From Branchipolynoe longqiensis (Eukaryota > Annelida > Polychaeta > Phyllodocida > Polynoidae), in contig CM059187.1 of assembly GCA_030323885.1 (NCBI GenBank), positions 129,896,424-129,960,423 of the forward strand: a stretch of DNA of 64,000 nt. Reading direction: 5' to 3'. The translations under genes were made by a program, and so were the position numbers. The notes below the pieces were generated by a model that was given only the letters and a program-made list of their open reading frames with translations, ran no database searches and had not been told where the DNA came from. Below are positions 24,301-36,300 of this stretch, in pieces; position 1 is the stretch's first letter, and each line of letters begins with the position of its first letter.

Positions 24301-27300
24301 CTAACTGGGGGTGAGCATTTATCCAATGCCAAGTCGAGACCTAATAGGCGAGTTAATTCAGTAAATCTGGCATATGCCTCTACCGCCTTATCATATGACG
24401 CCTCGAGACCTACGAAGTCGTCAAGATAGCAGAGAGCGAAAAAACCCTCCTTTCTTAACAACCAGACTACCGCACGAGTCGTACGTGCACAAGCTAACGC
24501 AGAGGTTCTGCATCCAAAGGGAGGGGCGATGTCGATATATATCTGACTATTTAAGGCTATCCCCAACAGTGGGACCGAGAGCGGCCAGACACGGAGTTGT
24601 CTATATGCTCTCGACAAGTCGGCTACCCACATCCAGGCCCCAGACCCTATAAGGGAGAGTCTATCAGTTAATGTTGAGACTGATGGAAGGGAGAAATTAA
24701 ATTGGAGACCTTGATAATACCCTTTTACGATCCCCGCATTCACACTGCGTCCCGGAGGAAAGCTTAAATCGATTATTACTCGTTTCTTAAGTGAATTCTT
24801 TTTCGGTCTAGTCATGATAGGACTAATCTGGCACCATGGGAAGAACGGTGGGGTATCAAATGGGCCAAGCAGTGCATTCATCTCAAGCTCTTTAGTCACA
24901 AATTCAACAATATATACATCTTGATCAGCCCCGATCGTATGGTTTACGAATGTAGGGACTGGTATCATCGAGGAGGTATAATCTAATGGCCACCCATATT
25001 CGAGGTGGTCAACTAACAACGTATCGGGATAATTGAGTAACATGGCACGCCACGCCGGGATTTTTAATCCGGACGGGACGGGAATACGTGCAGCTAAATA
25101 GTTTGGTTAACCTGTATCACGAACTGCCATATAGATACGACAATAGTGCAAGGCAGAAGGCCACATAACCGGTGCGGTGACCGGCCAAAAGTGTGAGAGC
25201 GTGTCTTTAAAGAGTAAAGGAGAAGGAGGTGGAGAAAAAAGAGAAGAAGCACGAACAGTATTAACAGAAACATTTTCAATATTAAACCAGTCAAAGACAA
25301 CATCAGGTAACGACAAGTCAGTATCAGAGGAGGGAAAGTGTGGGTGGGCGGGGCAGGTAGCGGGCGGGTGGGTGGGAGGCACGTGGTCCTGTGGCCGGGG
25401 CGAGCTCTGATTGGTCAAGGGTATGGGCGCGTGAGGAGGGTGGGTGGGGGTAGCCGACCTAAGTAGGTCAGCACTCGCCGCCACGTGGTTGCAGGTTTGT
25501 TCTATTTGTTCTAGCACGGCTGAACCGGGTCGGGTTATGGTTGAATGTTGTAGAACACTTACTGCTGAGGCCGACTGGTCAGATAATTTCTTATCCGCAT
25601 ACTTCCTCTTTTTCATGCAATCTTGCTCCCGGTGGGGCAAACTGCGCTTGAACCTGTACGCGCAGTATGCGCATACATGGACGAACCTGTCAGGAAGCAC
25701 GCCATGTGCCGCCTGAAACCCGCATTCCTTGCCCCAGTTCCATTGGTAGCACGCCTTGCCGTCGGCTTCCTTGTTGTAATCCTCTCGGGCATTGATAGGA
25801 GCTTGTGCGGGTACTGAAGCCGAAGCCGGCGGCGGTGCCTGGGCTGTGCTACGCTCGGGCTGGTGCACGTAGACTGGACGGGGCGGCGGCTGCCGTGACG
25901 CGTCGGTACAGACCTCCCTCTGCACATCCTTTAGGGCCACGTGGTCGCCCCAAGCATCGGGCAGGCGGCCATCGGCGACCATCTGAAAGAGGCGCTCCGA
26001 CCACCTCCTGCATGTCGGCCAATCCCAGGTGATGGCCATACGAGCCAGCTCCTCCTCGTGTCTGAGAAAGGCCGGCCACCAAACTTCAGGGAAGTCGGGG
26101 TGGGCCGCAATCCTACGGAGTGCGACAAAGTACTCAGCCCACGTTGCCTCCCCTATACCAATCTTCCTGCACGCGTCTCCCCGAGAAATGAAGTTATGGG
26201 GGTAGAATGAAATACCTTTCGGTCTCTGTAAGGCAGGAACCGCCTCCACGAAAGCCGCCGCTGCAGGCGGGATGCCCCTCTGCGGGCGTGGTGGGGGTGG
26301 CGTGGGTAGCGGCATCATTGCAAACGGACGTGGTGGAATCCGCGGGCGTGGTGTAGCCGGCGCCTGCTCGGCATGAGCTGGTGTTACACACACTGGAAAA
26401 GGCGAGTGCACCGCCACCGGTGACGGGAACGGGCTAGGCAGTGCCTGCAGTTGCGCCGGTCTAGGGGGTTGAACTGGGGTTGGTGGCTCCTGCGGGCGAC
26501 CCACCAGCGGTGACTGCGGCTGGGGCAGTCTAAACGGGCGTGCTGCTACTCTCTCCAATGCCGCTAACCTTTCTGTCATGTCAGCATAGTGCGTGTCACG
26601 GGTCATCCTCCTGACCACGTCCTGGTCTGACTCATTCTCGGACGACTGTGAAAATGAATGCGCCACTTGCCCCGGTCTTATGGGGGTACTTTCCGCAGAC
26701 TGTGACGCACTCTGGTCCATAGCTTGGGCACAGGACGACCTGACTGCTCTAGTTGGCTGTGTCCTAGGCAAGACTTGAGAAAGAGGTGGTCTACCTCGTC
26801 GCTTTTGCACAGGCGGCATATGCGTGTTGTACCGGGGCTGGTAACGCACGTGGTAATTTGAACAGTAGCTGCAGGTGATCGATGTGGTGTGTAGCGCAGT
26901 CAGGGGTGAAGTGAGGAGCTAGGCGTACTCGAGCGACGAAGAAAACTAAAAATAGAACACGTGCCTCGTGTGCAAATTATCCATGTTAGCCTGCAGCCAA
27001 CATGTTTATATATTCATTTTTCATATTATAAAATTATACTAATCTAAAAATGAAAAAGAAACTTTAAAAAGCAGAGAAAAGGAAACTTGCAAAAATGTCT
27101 ATATCTCTATATATTATATATTACTACACAAATTATTTTATTTTTTTATTATACAAATATTCAAATTAAAAAAATTATCACATTTCCAGGAGGTAGCGAC
27201 GAATTGAGCTAAATCAAATAAAATACTCACTCGCCTCCCTCCGCCCTGACTGATCGCACCATTTGTCCTTTCTGGCTATCTCCACGCCTCCACGCCGCAC

Positions 27301-30300
27301 GCCTCAGGCCTCCACGCCTCACACACGCACAGCTGTCATGCCAGCCGGCTCCCGCCCCCGAGGCCGCCCCCCGGGCCGCCGAGGATCACGCCGAGGCAGG
27401 AGCGCCTCCGCCGCCTCGCATGATGCTGCCTCCGCGACCTCTACCGCCCCCAGCCTCCAGTCGGAGGCCACCTCATGGGCAAGCGCGGTGGACGCCTGCA
27501 TGGACGCTCAGGCCGCGGCAATGCAAACCCAGGCGGGCGCCATTGATCACCTCACAGCCCTCGTGGAATCCATCACCCTCGCCCCACCTCGGGCATCACC
27601 CATCCGAAACCCACCGGCGCCCCCCCACCTCGGGCGCCCGCCTCATCACCTGCGTCCATCACGGACCGCCTCGCCGACCTCCTACAGGAACTCACCACCG
27701 GGGGCGGGGGGGCTGCATACCCCACGCACCCGCGTCTCCTCCCCGCCCCCGCGACCCCGGCCCAGGACGTTCACCCCACCTACCAGCGCTACATGAGGCG
27801 CGGCCTCTACACCACCCAGCACGCCGCCTCCGCAGCTCGCCTCCCTGCTGTCGCCCACTCCGCCCCCGACCGACGCGGTCCGGGAGATATTGGAGTCCGC
27901 CGAGGCGCAGAACACCGGACGCCGGAAAGGTATACCCTCCGGATACCTTTTCCCTCACGACCTAATTGAGAGGGGCGCCAAGGGGAAGGCCCTAAAGCGC
28001 GGCGAGGCTACCATGGAGGAGTACAACCTCGCCCTCCGCATGCTGGAGTCACACCCTGCCTTCCCCTCGGACTCCCTCCCGGGACTACTCCACCACAACA
28101 TGACCGTCCTCCGAGACTGTGTGACCCATCCCTGGCCGACCGTACGGCGATACTCCGAGACCATATTCGCTTGGATCGCCGACGGACGGCTACCGGATGG
28201 GTGGCTCGACCCGGTAGCCATAAACTCAGTCCGCATGGACGTCATCACCGCCCCCGCGACTGCCTCCGGGGGCGGAGCCAGAGCCCTCCCCACCCGCGCC
28301 CCCGCCCGCCTCCTTCCCCACACAACCCCGCCCCACCCACGCCGACCCCCGCACACCCGCGAAGCCTACGGATGCCCTGCCCCGCTTGGAACAGGGACCC
28401 CGCCTCGTGCGACACCCGCCCCCTGCGCCCACGCCTTCGCCCTCCCCATCTCCCACCCCCCGCCCTCGCCCCCTCCCCCCAACCCACCCCCGACCTCACG
28501 GGCGTGGCCACCCCCGCCCCCCCCCCCCCCCACCCCCCCCCCCAATCCCAGACCTCCCCCCCCCCTACATCGGTGACCTCGCGGAACCCGTCGTCGACGT
28601 AATCGACCCCGCCGTGCAGGATAACCTCCCCGCCTGCGGCCCCACCCCCACACACCTACCGCCCCACCCTACTCGCCATATGGCCCCGCCTCTCCGGCCC
28701 CGCGTGGCGCCACCACCCTAGCTTCTCCCGCGCATACGATGCACTCCGCGATGCGGGCCTCCCCAATTTTTTGGCCGCCCGCATCCCCCTCCCCTCAGGC
28801 CTCCACATCCCCGCATGGCGGAGCCGCCTCCAGGACTACCACGACTCCAACCTAGTCGACCTCCTGGAGTTTGGTTTCCCAGCCAACTACTCCTCTGACT
28901 CCCCCCCTCGCCCCACCTACACCAACCACAATGAACCGGCCGGATTCCAGACCCACCTCAGCGACTTCATCCGCATCGAGCTCGCCCACGGGGCCCTGCC
29001 CCCCCCCCCCCCCTCCCCCCTTCACACCCTGGTCTCAGGTCTCCCCGATGATGACCCGCCCCAAATCCGACCCCAGCAAGAGGCAATTCATCGTCGACCT
29101 ATCATACCCCCCCGGCGCAAGCGTCAATGCGGGCATATCGAGGCGCGAATACCTCGGGCGCCCCCACACCTACCGCCTTCCCTGTGTCGCCGACGTGGGC
29201 CGCCGCCTCATCAGAGAGGGCACCGGAGCCTACACCTGGACCGCTGACATCTCCAGGGCCTACTGCCAGCTCCGGGCCGACCCCCTCTTCTGCCCTCTCT
29301 TCGGCATCACCTTCGAGGGGGCGGTCTACGTCGACCTCGCCCTCCCCTTCGGATGCCGATCCTCGGGCGCCGCCTGCGTCAGGGTCACTTTGGCTCCTCC
29401 GCCGCGAGGGCTACCATGCCCTCGTGTATGTCGATGACTTCGTCGGCTGCGAGCTGACCTACCTGAGGGCCCGCCAGGCCTTTGACGCCTTCATTGCCCT
29501 CGTCGCCGCCCTCGGCCTGGAGGTCGCCTCAGGGAAGTGTCACCCTCCGGCGGTGCGAGTCACCTGGTTGGGCTTCGCTATTGACAGCGAGGCCATGACC
29601 ATCCGCATCGCCCCCGACAAGGTGGAGGAGCTCGTTGCGGACTGCGAGGCCCGAGTCGCGCGGCCCACCCTCGGGTGCCGGGAGCTCCAGAGCATCCTCG
29701 GCAGGCTCAACCACGTTGGCAGCTGCGTCCTACCCGCGAGGAAGTTCATGGCCCGCCTCCTCGCGGCCCTGCGCGGCTGCCACGGTTTCGCCGCCATCAC
29801 CCTCGGGGACGACGCCCTCCGGGACCTCAGGTGGTTCGCGGCCTACGGTCGCGCCTCCAACGGCCTCCACCTTCACCGCGCCCCGGGGACCCGGAGGATC
29901 ATCGTCGAGTGTGACTCCTGCCTCACTGGAGGGGGAGCGTACTCGTCCTCCCACTGCTACGCCCGAGGGTACTCCGAGGCCTTCAGGGCCTGCTACCCCA
30001 CCATCCACGAGATGGAGGCTTCACTCCCTCCTCTCGGCTGACATCGCGGGGGCCAACGTTGTCATCAACACCGACAACATGGCCTCCGCCGCCTCCCTCG
30101 AGTCGGGGCGGGCCCGGACCCCACCCTCGGGACCTGTGCGAGGGAGCTCTGGCTCCTCGCCGCCGAGGGCTCTTTCCATCTCACCATCCTCCACAAGCGC
30201 GGGGCCGACCTCGTCCTCGCCAACGCCCTCAGCCGCGCCCACCTCCCCGGTAAATGGGTGGGCGTGGCCCGAGACGAGGTCGCACGCCTCGGGCTGACTT

Positions 30301-33300
30301 ACACACATGCCGATTACGACGAGTTCCCTTACCACCCGGGCCTCTAACTCCAGGTTACTCCGAGGCCGAGGTCGCCGCCGTCGACGGACACCGCCTCGGC
30401 TCCCTCGCCCCTTCCACCTGGTGGAACCGGCGCCGGCAGGCCCTCGGATACGTCAAGTTTGCCTCGGGCCACGGCCGTGACCCTCTCGCACCGACGCCCT
30501 TCGACGTCGCTGCTTACATCGCCTCCCTGCACGCCACCGCCATCGCGCCCGCCTCCGTCCGCAATGCCATCTCCGGGGCGTGCTCCTGGGTCGAGGCCGC
30601 CGGGGGCGACCCCTCCGCCTTCACCTCGCGACTCGCGCGAGACGTCACCCGCGGGGGGGGGTGGGGGGGGGACCGGGCTTCCGCCCATGTTCCGCGCCCT
30701 GCCCCCCCCCGCTGACCCCATCCTGCCTCGCGGTCGTCGCCGCCCACCTCGCCGGCGCCGGCCCCTCGAGTGTGGTCCCTCGGGGCGCCCTCCTCCTCGG
30801 GTACTACGGGATGCTCTGGCAGTCCAGCCTACTCTCGCCCAGCCCCGAGGTCTGGGGCGGGCCCTCACACCATCACCCGCGCCGATGTCGCGCCCGGGGG
30901 CCTCCGAGTGACACTCCGGACATCCAAGACGATCTCCCTCCCCTCGGGGGCGGTCGCCCTCTTCATCCCCGCCTCGCCAGGCCGAGCCATGTGCCCGGTC
31001 TCCGCATGGGCGGCCTCCGTGGCCCTCGTCCCTGCCGCCGATCTTGACCCGGCCTTGATCCTACCCTCTGGCCGCCCCCTGGACCCTCGGACCCTCACCT
31101 CCATCCTCCGAGGCTCCCTCAGAGCCCTCGGGGTGCCCGCCCCGGACGGACATTATTGATTTACCCTTATACCATACTCATATTGCCATTGACTCTCACA
31201 CTTTATATGTTATCTGCACTCCTACTGAATAAAGTGTGATTTCCCAACTCCTGCCTTCTTCTCCTCCTTCGCCACGTATCGGTCGTAATGCTTGCATTGC
31301 GTGTGATTCGTGGCGGGGGAGGACCCCCCCCCTCTATCGCCCTCCTGCCCTAACCGTTGCGCTATGACGTAACCCCCCCTTTCCCCCCCTGCGGCCTTAT
31401 AACCGGCCGCTTCCATGCTCCTAAGCCACTCGCCTCCCTCCGCCCTGACTGATCACACCATTTCTCCTCCACCCACCCACCCTACTAACAACATTTATCT
31501 CATTAGGTGGAGGGCTCTTCGGGGCACCTCCCTTCCCACTGACAGTTGACACTCGCTACAAACTATAACCTTCACCTTATCTACTCTTGCTCATTATTGA
31601 TTATATATACTATACTATACCTTAAGACATTATTGATTTACCCTTATACCATACTCATATTGCCATTGACTCTCACACTTTATATGTTATCTGCACTCCT
31701 ACTGAATAAAGTGTGGTTTCCCAACTCCTGCCTTCTTCTCCTCCTTCGCCACGTATCGGTCGTAAGGCTTGCATTGCGTGTGATTCGTGGCGGGGGAGGA
31801 CCCCCCCCCCTCTATCGCCCTCCTGCCCTAACCGTTGTGCTATGACGTAACCCCCCCCCCCCTTCCCCCCCTGCGGCCTTATAACCGGCCGCTTCCATGC
31901 TCCTAAGCCACTCGCCTCCCTCCGCCCTGACTGATCACACCATTTCTCCTCCACCCACACACCCTACTAACAACATTTATCTCATTAGGTGGAGGGCTCT
32001 TCGGGGCACCTCCCTTCCCACTGACAGTTGACACTCGCTCCGAACTATAACCTTCACCTTGTACATACCTTATCTACTCTTGCTCATTATTGATTATATA
32101 TACTATACCTTAAGACATTATTGATTTACCCTTATACCATACTCATATTGCCATTGACTCTCACACTTTATATGTTATCTGCACTCCTACTGAATGAAGT
32201 GTGGTTTCCCAACTCCTGCCTTCTTCTCCTTCGCCACGTATCAGTATATCTTAGTTAATTTTTTTTCCAAAGCGGATTCAAAAAGAAAAAAAAGCAACAT
32301 GGATAATCATCAATATTTCTATAGCACTTCTCACTGCCTACCTTCTCGGGCAGCCCGGACACCTCCCCGTGGCCGAGTGGCGGTGGCACGGTGACGGGCC
32401 GCTCTGGCTGGTGGTCGGACACGAGGCGGCCTTTGAGGAAGTGCTTGCCGGTCTCCACGACATCTACCTCCACCATCTTCCCCATCAACTGTTCGTCTTT
32501 GGGTACCAGCACCTGAAATAGTCAACGAATCGGTGAAGATCTCAGTAAACCTTTCAAGAGGACATGAAGGATTTCATTTAGCAAATTTAACATCACATGT
32601 TTAAGACTAAAATAATTTCTTTTAAAATCATCACATCGTCCGATGGCTTTGCGTTTCTGCCATATTTTGTTTAGATAAATATATCAGGTTGATCAGCATG
32701 ATCTACTTTATTTCAGTTTGAAGGAACCTTTATTTTAACGGGTTAACTTTGAAGATATCTAAAGTGAAAACATGCAAAATAATGTTGCATGCAGATTTTT
32801 TTTAATTAGATTTTTTTATTGAGGCTGTATTTATACTGTCGATAACATGTAATCCCGGGTACCCAGGCTTGTTTTCAATGCTGGCCAGCTGTAGTGTTGG
32901 TGTTGTCTTATCAAACAGTAGCTGCTGATAAGTTATTTGATTGATAGTGCACAGTGATTTGCAGATAGTGCACAGTACCCCTCCCTGTACCTATCAACTG
33001 AGTGACCCTGGAAGCACTTCTAGTTGTACAGTAGTCCTATTAAAGTATTTCATGAATCAATATCAATGTACTTCTACAAACTATAGGCCTAAGCTGAGAT
33101 TACCCTGATCACTTCAACACCAATGGTCCAACATACAAGTTTCTTACAGTATATTACTTCCATAAAACATGTCCAACTAGACTACCACCCCTACACTAAC
33201 TATCGCCATGCAGGTCTAACATAGCTCCCCCCCCCCCCCCCCCCCCCCCCCCAGCTTTCCTTTTTCTCACCCCTACCCCCAGCTTTCCTTTTTCTTTGAT

Positions 33301-36300
33301 CTCATTCATTACCTATTTAGTCACACTAATGCTCTGCTCTGTATTGTCTTGTAATTGGCTATCTATACTGGTATAACTTTCTTTAGTGTGTAGTAGTTGG
33401 ACAGGTCGAAGCAGCTGGAAGACTGGTGCCTCGACGGCACTTACAATGTATTATTCAGAGCAATAAAATCACTTGAAAAGAAAACAATACAAAGATTGGA
33501 CAGCTTCAGCAGTGACAGCTTGTATTAAATTGATTAATATTCCTTCCATGTTGGTTGGTTGTTGGATTTTTACGCCCTGACAACATTGAAGGTCATTTCA
33601 GGAGATCAACAAATGCTTAACAAATAGACCACTGTCTAAGATGGATTAAATCTAGGGAAGTGCTTTAGTGGATTTTTTTTAATGTTATGCTTTTGTAGCT
33701 TTAAACCTGCAATATTAATAGGCTTGATCGCTATGAGGGTTGAAGAGTGAGGGCATGTGCCCTATATGATCTGTGATCGATGCGCATTCCAGAGGCATGA
33801 GGAGTTTATATTTCAAATGAGGATGGGAAAAAAACTGTTTATTAAATTAACTTAACTAGCTAAATAAGACGTTACAACCAAGCCCAGTAATATCAGACGG
33901 GACAAGTTCGATATTATTTATAGAATTAACACAACCCCGACATTTAATAAATAAGAGGATGTTCAGCCTTTTAGAGTAGATAGATTTAGGACTACCGCTG
34001 TAGAAATTTAGGGCCTCATGCTTTGGGACCTGCAACACAATTTGCATACATCAAGCCATAATGCAACGTAAGGACAGTGATAGAAATGAAAATCACCTCC
34101 ATTAAAAATAAAGAGGGGAAAAATAAAACTAGAGAGCTACAAAAATTCATCGCCTTTTTCTAAGCCTATTACTGCGCTTTTCTGTTTTTAAGGGAAACTC
34201 ATCTGTCGAAACATTTGAGCATATAAAAAATAAGTCATTCTAGAGCTAGCGTGATTACCATTAGACTCCCTAATGCAATCCCCCTATCCACGCCAACGTG
34301 TCCACGTGATTGCTTGCCTGAGAGGTCAGGGCAGACTACGACAGTAATAATTGCTGGCTCCAGAAACGTTTCCCTCTACTCGGACTACGAGTAGCCAAGA
34401 GGCTAGGGACCGAGATAAAATATATATATAAATCAACGACCTGAGATGTTTGGGACGCCAGTATAACTTACATTAACCGATCATTTCAGGTCAGGTTGAA
34501 AACAAATTTCACGAATCTTAATGTTGCATAGTCTGATGGTTTTGAATTTCTGTATTTTTTCTGAGATAAATATATCAGATCGATCACCATAGACTTCTGC
34601 ATTAACAGATTCTGTTAAATTGACTCAGTATTGCCTTCTATGCAGAAACAAATGTTTAATAAGTGCACCAGTATCTAAGTTGGATATGTCAAATCAAATC
34701 TAGATAATTGGTTTGGTTTTGACAACTTGATATTTCATCGGACTATGCAGCTTTAATCACAAGCTCCATGCCAGACACCCAGCCAACTGAGATTATATGA
34801 CAAACGAATTTACAACAGAGGATACTTAGGTGCACAAAAAGAAATTTGCCTCTGCTTTTTCGATTAAAGATCGACATAGAATGGATTTGGTGGCACTCCG
34901 CTGCACAGAGGTTCATACACAATTCTTGTCTTGGTATTATGGGGTCTTTGTACAAACTTGGTATTATGGGGTCTTTGTACAAACATAGACACTAATAAAG
35001 TCTGTACTAGACTACTAAATGACTGAAACATACAATCCTCCAAGCATTGTTTATCCCATCATTACTAACAACCTACTTACTCAAACTACTTCATGTAGTC
35101 AAAAAACACACCTGAGGTATTAACCTTTTAAGCATAACCCTATAAGCTAACTACACTCTATCTTACATAATAAACAAACCATTCTACTAACACTCACTCC
35201 ATCTCAAAATGTTAACTCCAACAACATGATAGTTTTGCAATTCACAACATAGTAGGCATACAAACCTATGAAGGAAAACTATGTACCTAACCACTCCGTA
35301 ATGTAAAGGTCTAATCAATACACATGTATGTATCAAGTGTGTAGGAATACAACATATAACTGCTATTTTTGTATGTGAATTGTCAAACTATACCATATGT
35401 AAGTCTTTGAATGTTTGATATTGTTATTTCAGCTGATTTGGGCTAGCTGCATATATTGTAAATAACTGTATTGTCACATGGCTGGAAGACCAGTGCCACG
35501 GCGCTGACAAAAGACTTTATTCAATGAATAAACTATATTTCCAAAAAAAAGATGTCGATTGTTAAACAATGAAATTGAAGGTTATTGATTGATGAGGTTT
35601 CTACGTCCCAGCAACATTTCAGAAAAGAATGAAGACAGTAGCGCCGCCACCATCATGATCCGATATCTCACTCAGTCACATTATCTTGACATCTAGCCAA
35701 TCAGTACATTTTCTATACTAGTAATGCCGATCCCCAACCCAGTTAGTGATAAGTATCAATTTTATATCTATTTGAATTGATTCAGTCCGGGATCAAATCC
35801 ACAACCTTGGAATTTTCCATACGACTTAGCGCATTGGAAGGAAACACTCTAACCCCTCGCCTATCCCGTCTGGTTGAGGCTAAGGCACTACAGTATGCAT
35901 TTCACGTCATGTTTTACGTAGAAACATGTCAATTCTGGTACCATTTTAAAGTTAAATCTTTAAAAAGATTGTTTGTACTCGAGGTGAAAATGATAGCGCT
36001 CATAAAATAACCGATTATTTAAAAAAAAAAAGAGGGGGTAGCTTCGTAGGATTCATGTCTTCCATTCTCATGCTTATTTATTTCATGTGATTTTCAGGTT
36101 ATCAATTGCTACCGTCAAATATACAATTGTATGGCGAATTCACAAGAAACGCATATTTCTAATCCAATAATAGTCGACAGGAAAAGTGAACTGATAACAC
36201 ATATCTGATGTCAAGATATACCCTTATCTCAAGTCTTGCCTGTCGAAAACCAGAGATCATAGTCCTTGGAATCGAGGCAAACATAACGTGGACTGGTAGA

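Larger units (their letters stand above)
21860..27008 (-). mobile_element. DIRS-order retrotransposon A with split direct repeats
   Basis: This 5.15-kb element lies in the last CDKAL1 intron in sense orientation. In element order (right to left) it runs: A1 repeat (27,008-26,875), gag, reverse transcriptase, RNase H, tyrosine recombinase, B1 (22,506-22,261), A2 (22,261-22,128), B2 (22,104-21,860). A1 and A2 look identical over 134 bp, and B1 and B2 differ at about two positions in 245. This A1-internal-B1-A2-B2 layout is the split direct repeat of Ngaro/PAT-type elements, and fits integration by a tyrosine recombinase. No methyltransferase domain was seen between RNase H and recombinase. Near-identical repeats mean a recent insertion, although the coding region already has a stop and two frameshifts. 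Confidence 0.93.
27228..32240 (+). mobile_element. DIRS-order retrotransposon B, GC-rich and defective
   Basis: This element is antisense to CDKAL1 in the same intron as element A. Order: a short A1 repeat (27,228-about 27,270), gag-like region, reverse transcriptase, RNase H, N-terminal part of a tyrosine recombinase, then about 1.1 kb of terminal repeats. Its proteins are homologous to those of element A, with shared blocks in gag, RT and RNase H, but only distantly. The internal region is extremely C/G-rich while flanking host DNA is AT-rich. Reading frame changes several times, often at C or G runs, and the recombinase is cut off before its catalytic His-x-x-Arg and Tyr. It is therefore not autonomous as it stands. 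Confidence 0.9.

Noticed and set aside
31149..32240. Long terminal repeats of an LTR retrotransposon
   Set aside because: The element encodes DIRS-type RT and a tyrosine recombinase, not an integrase, and the repeat is 3'-clustered with only a 44-bp match at the left end.
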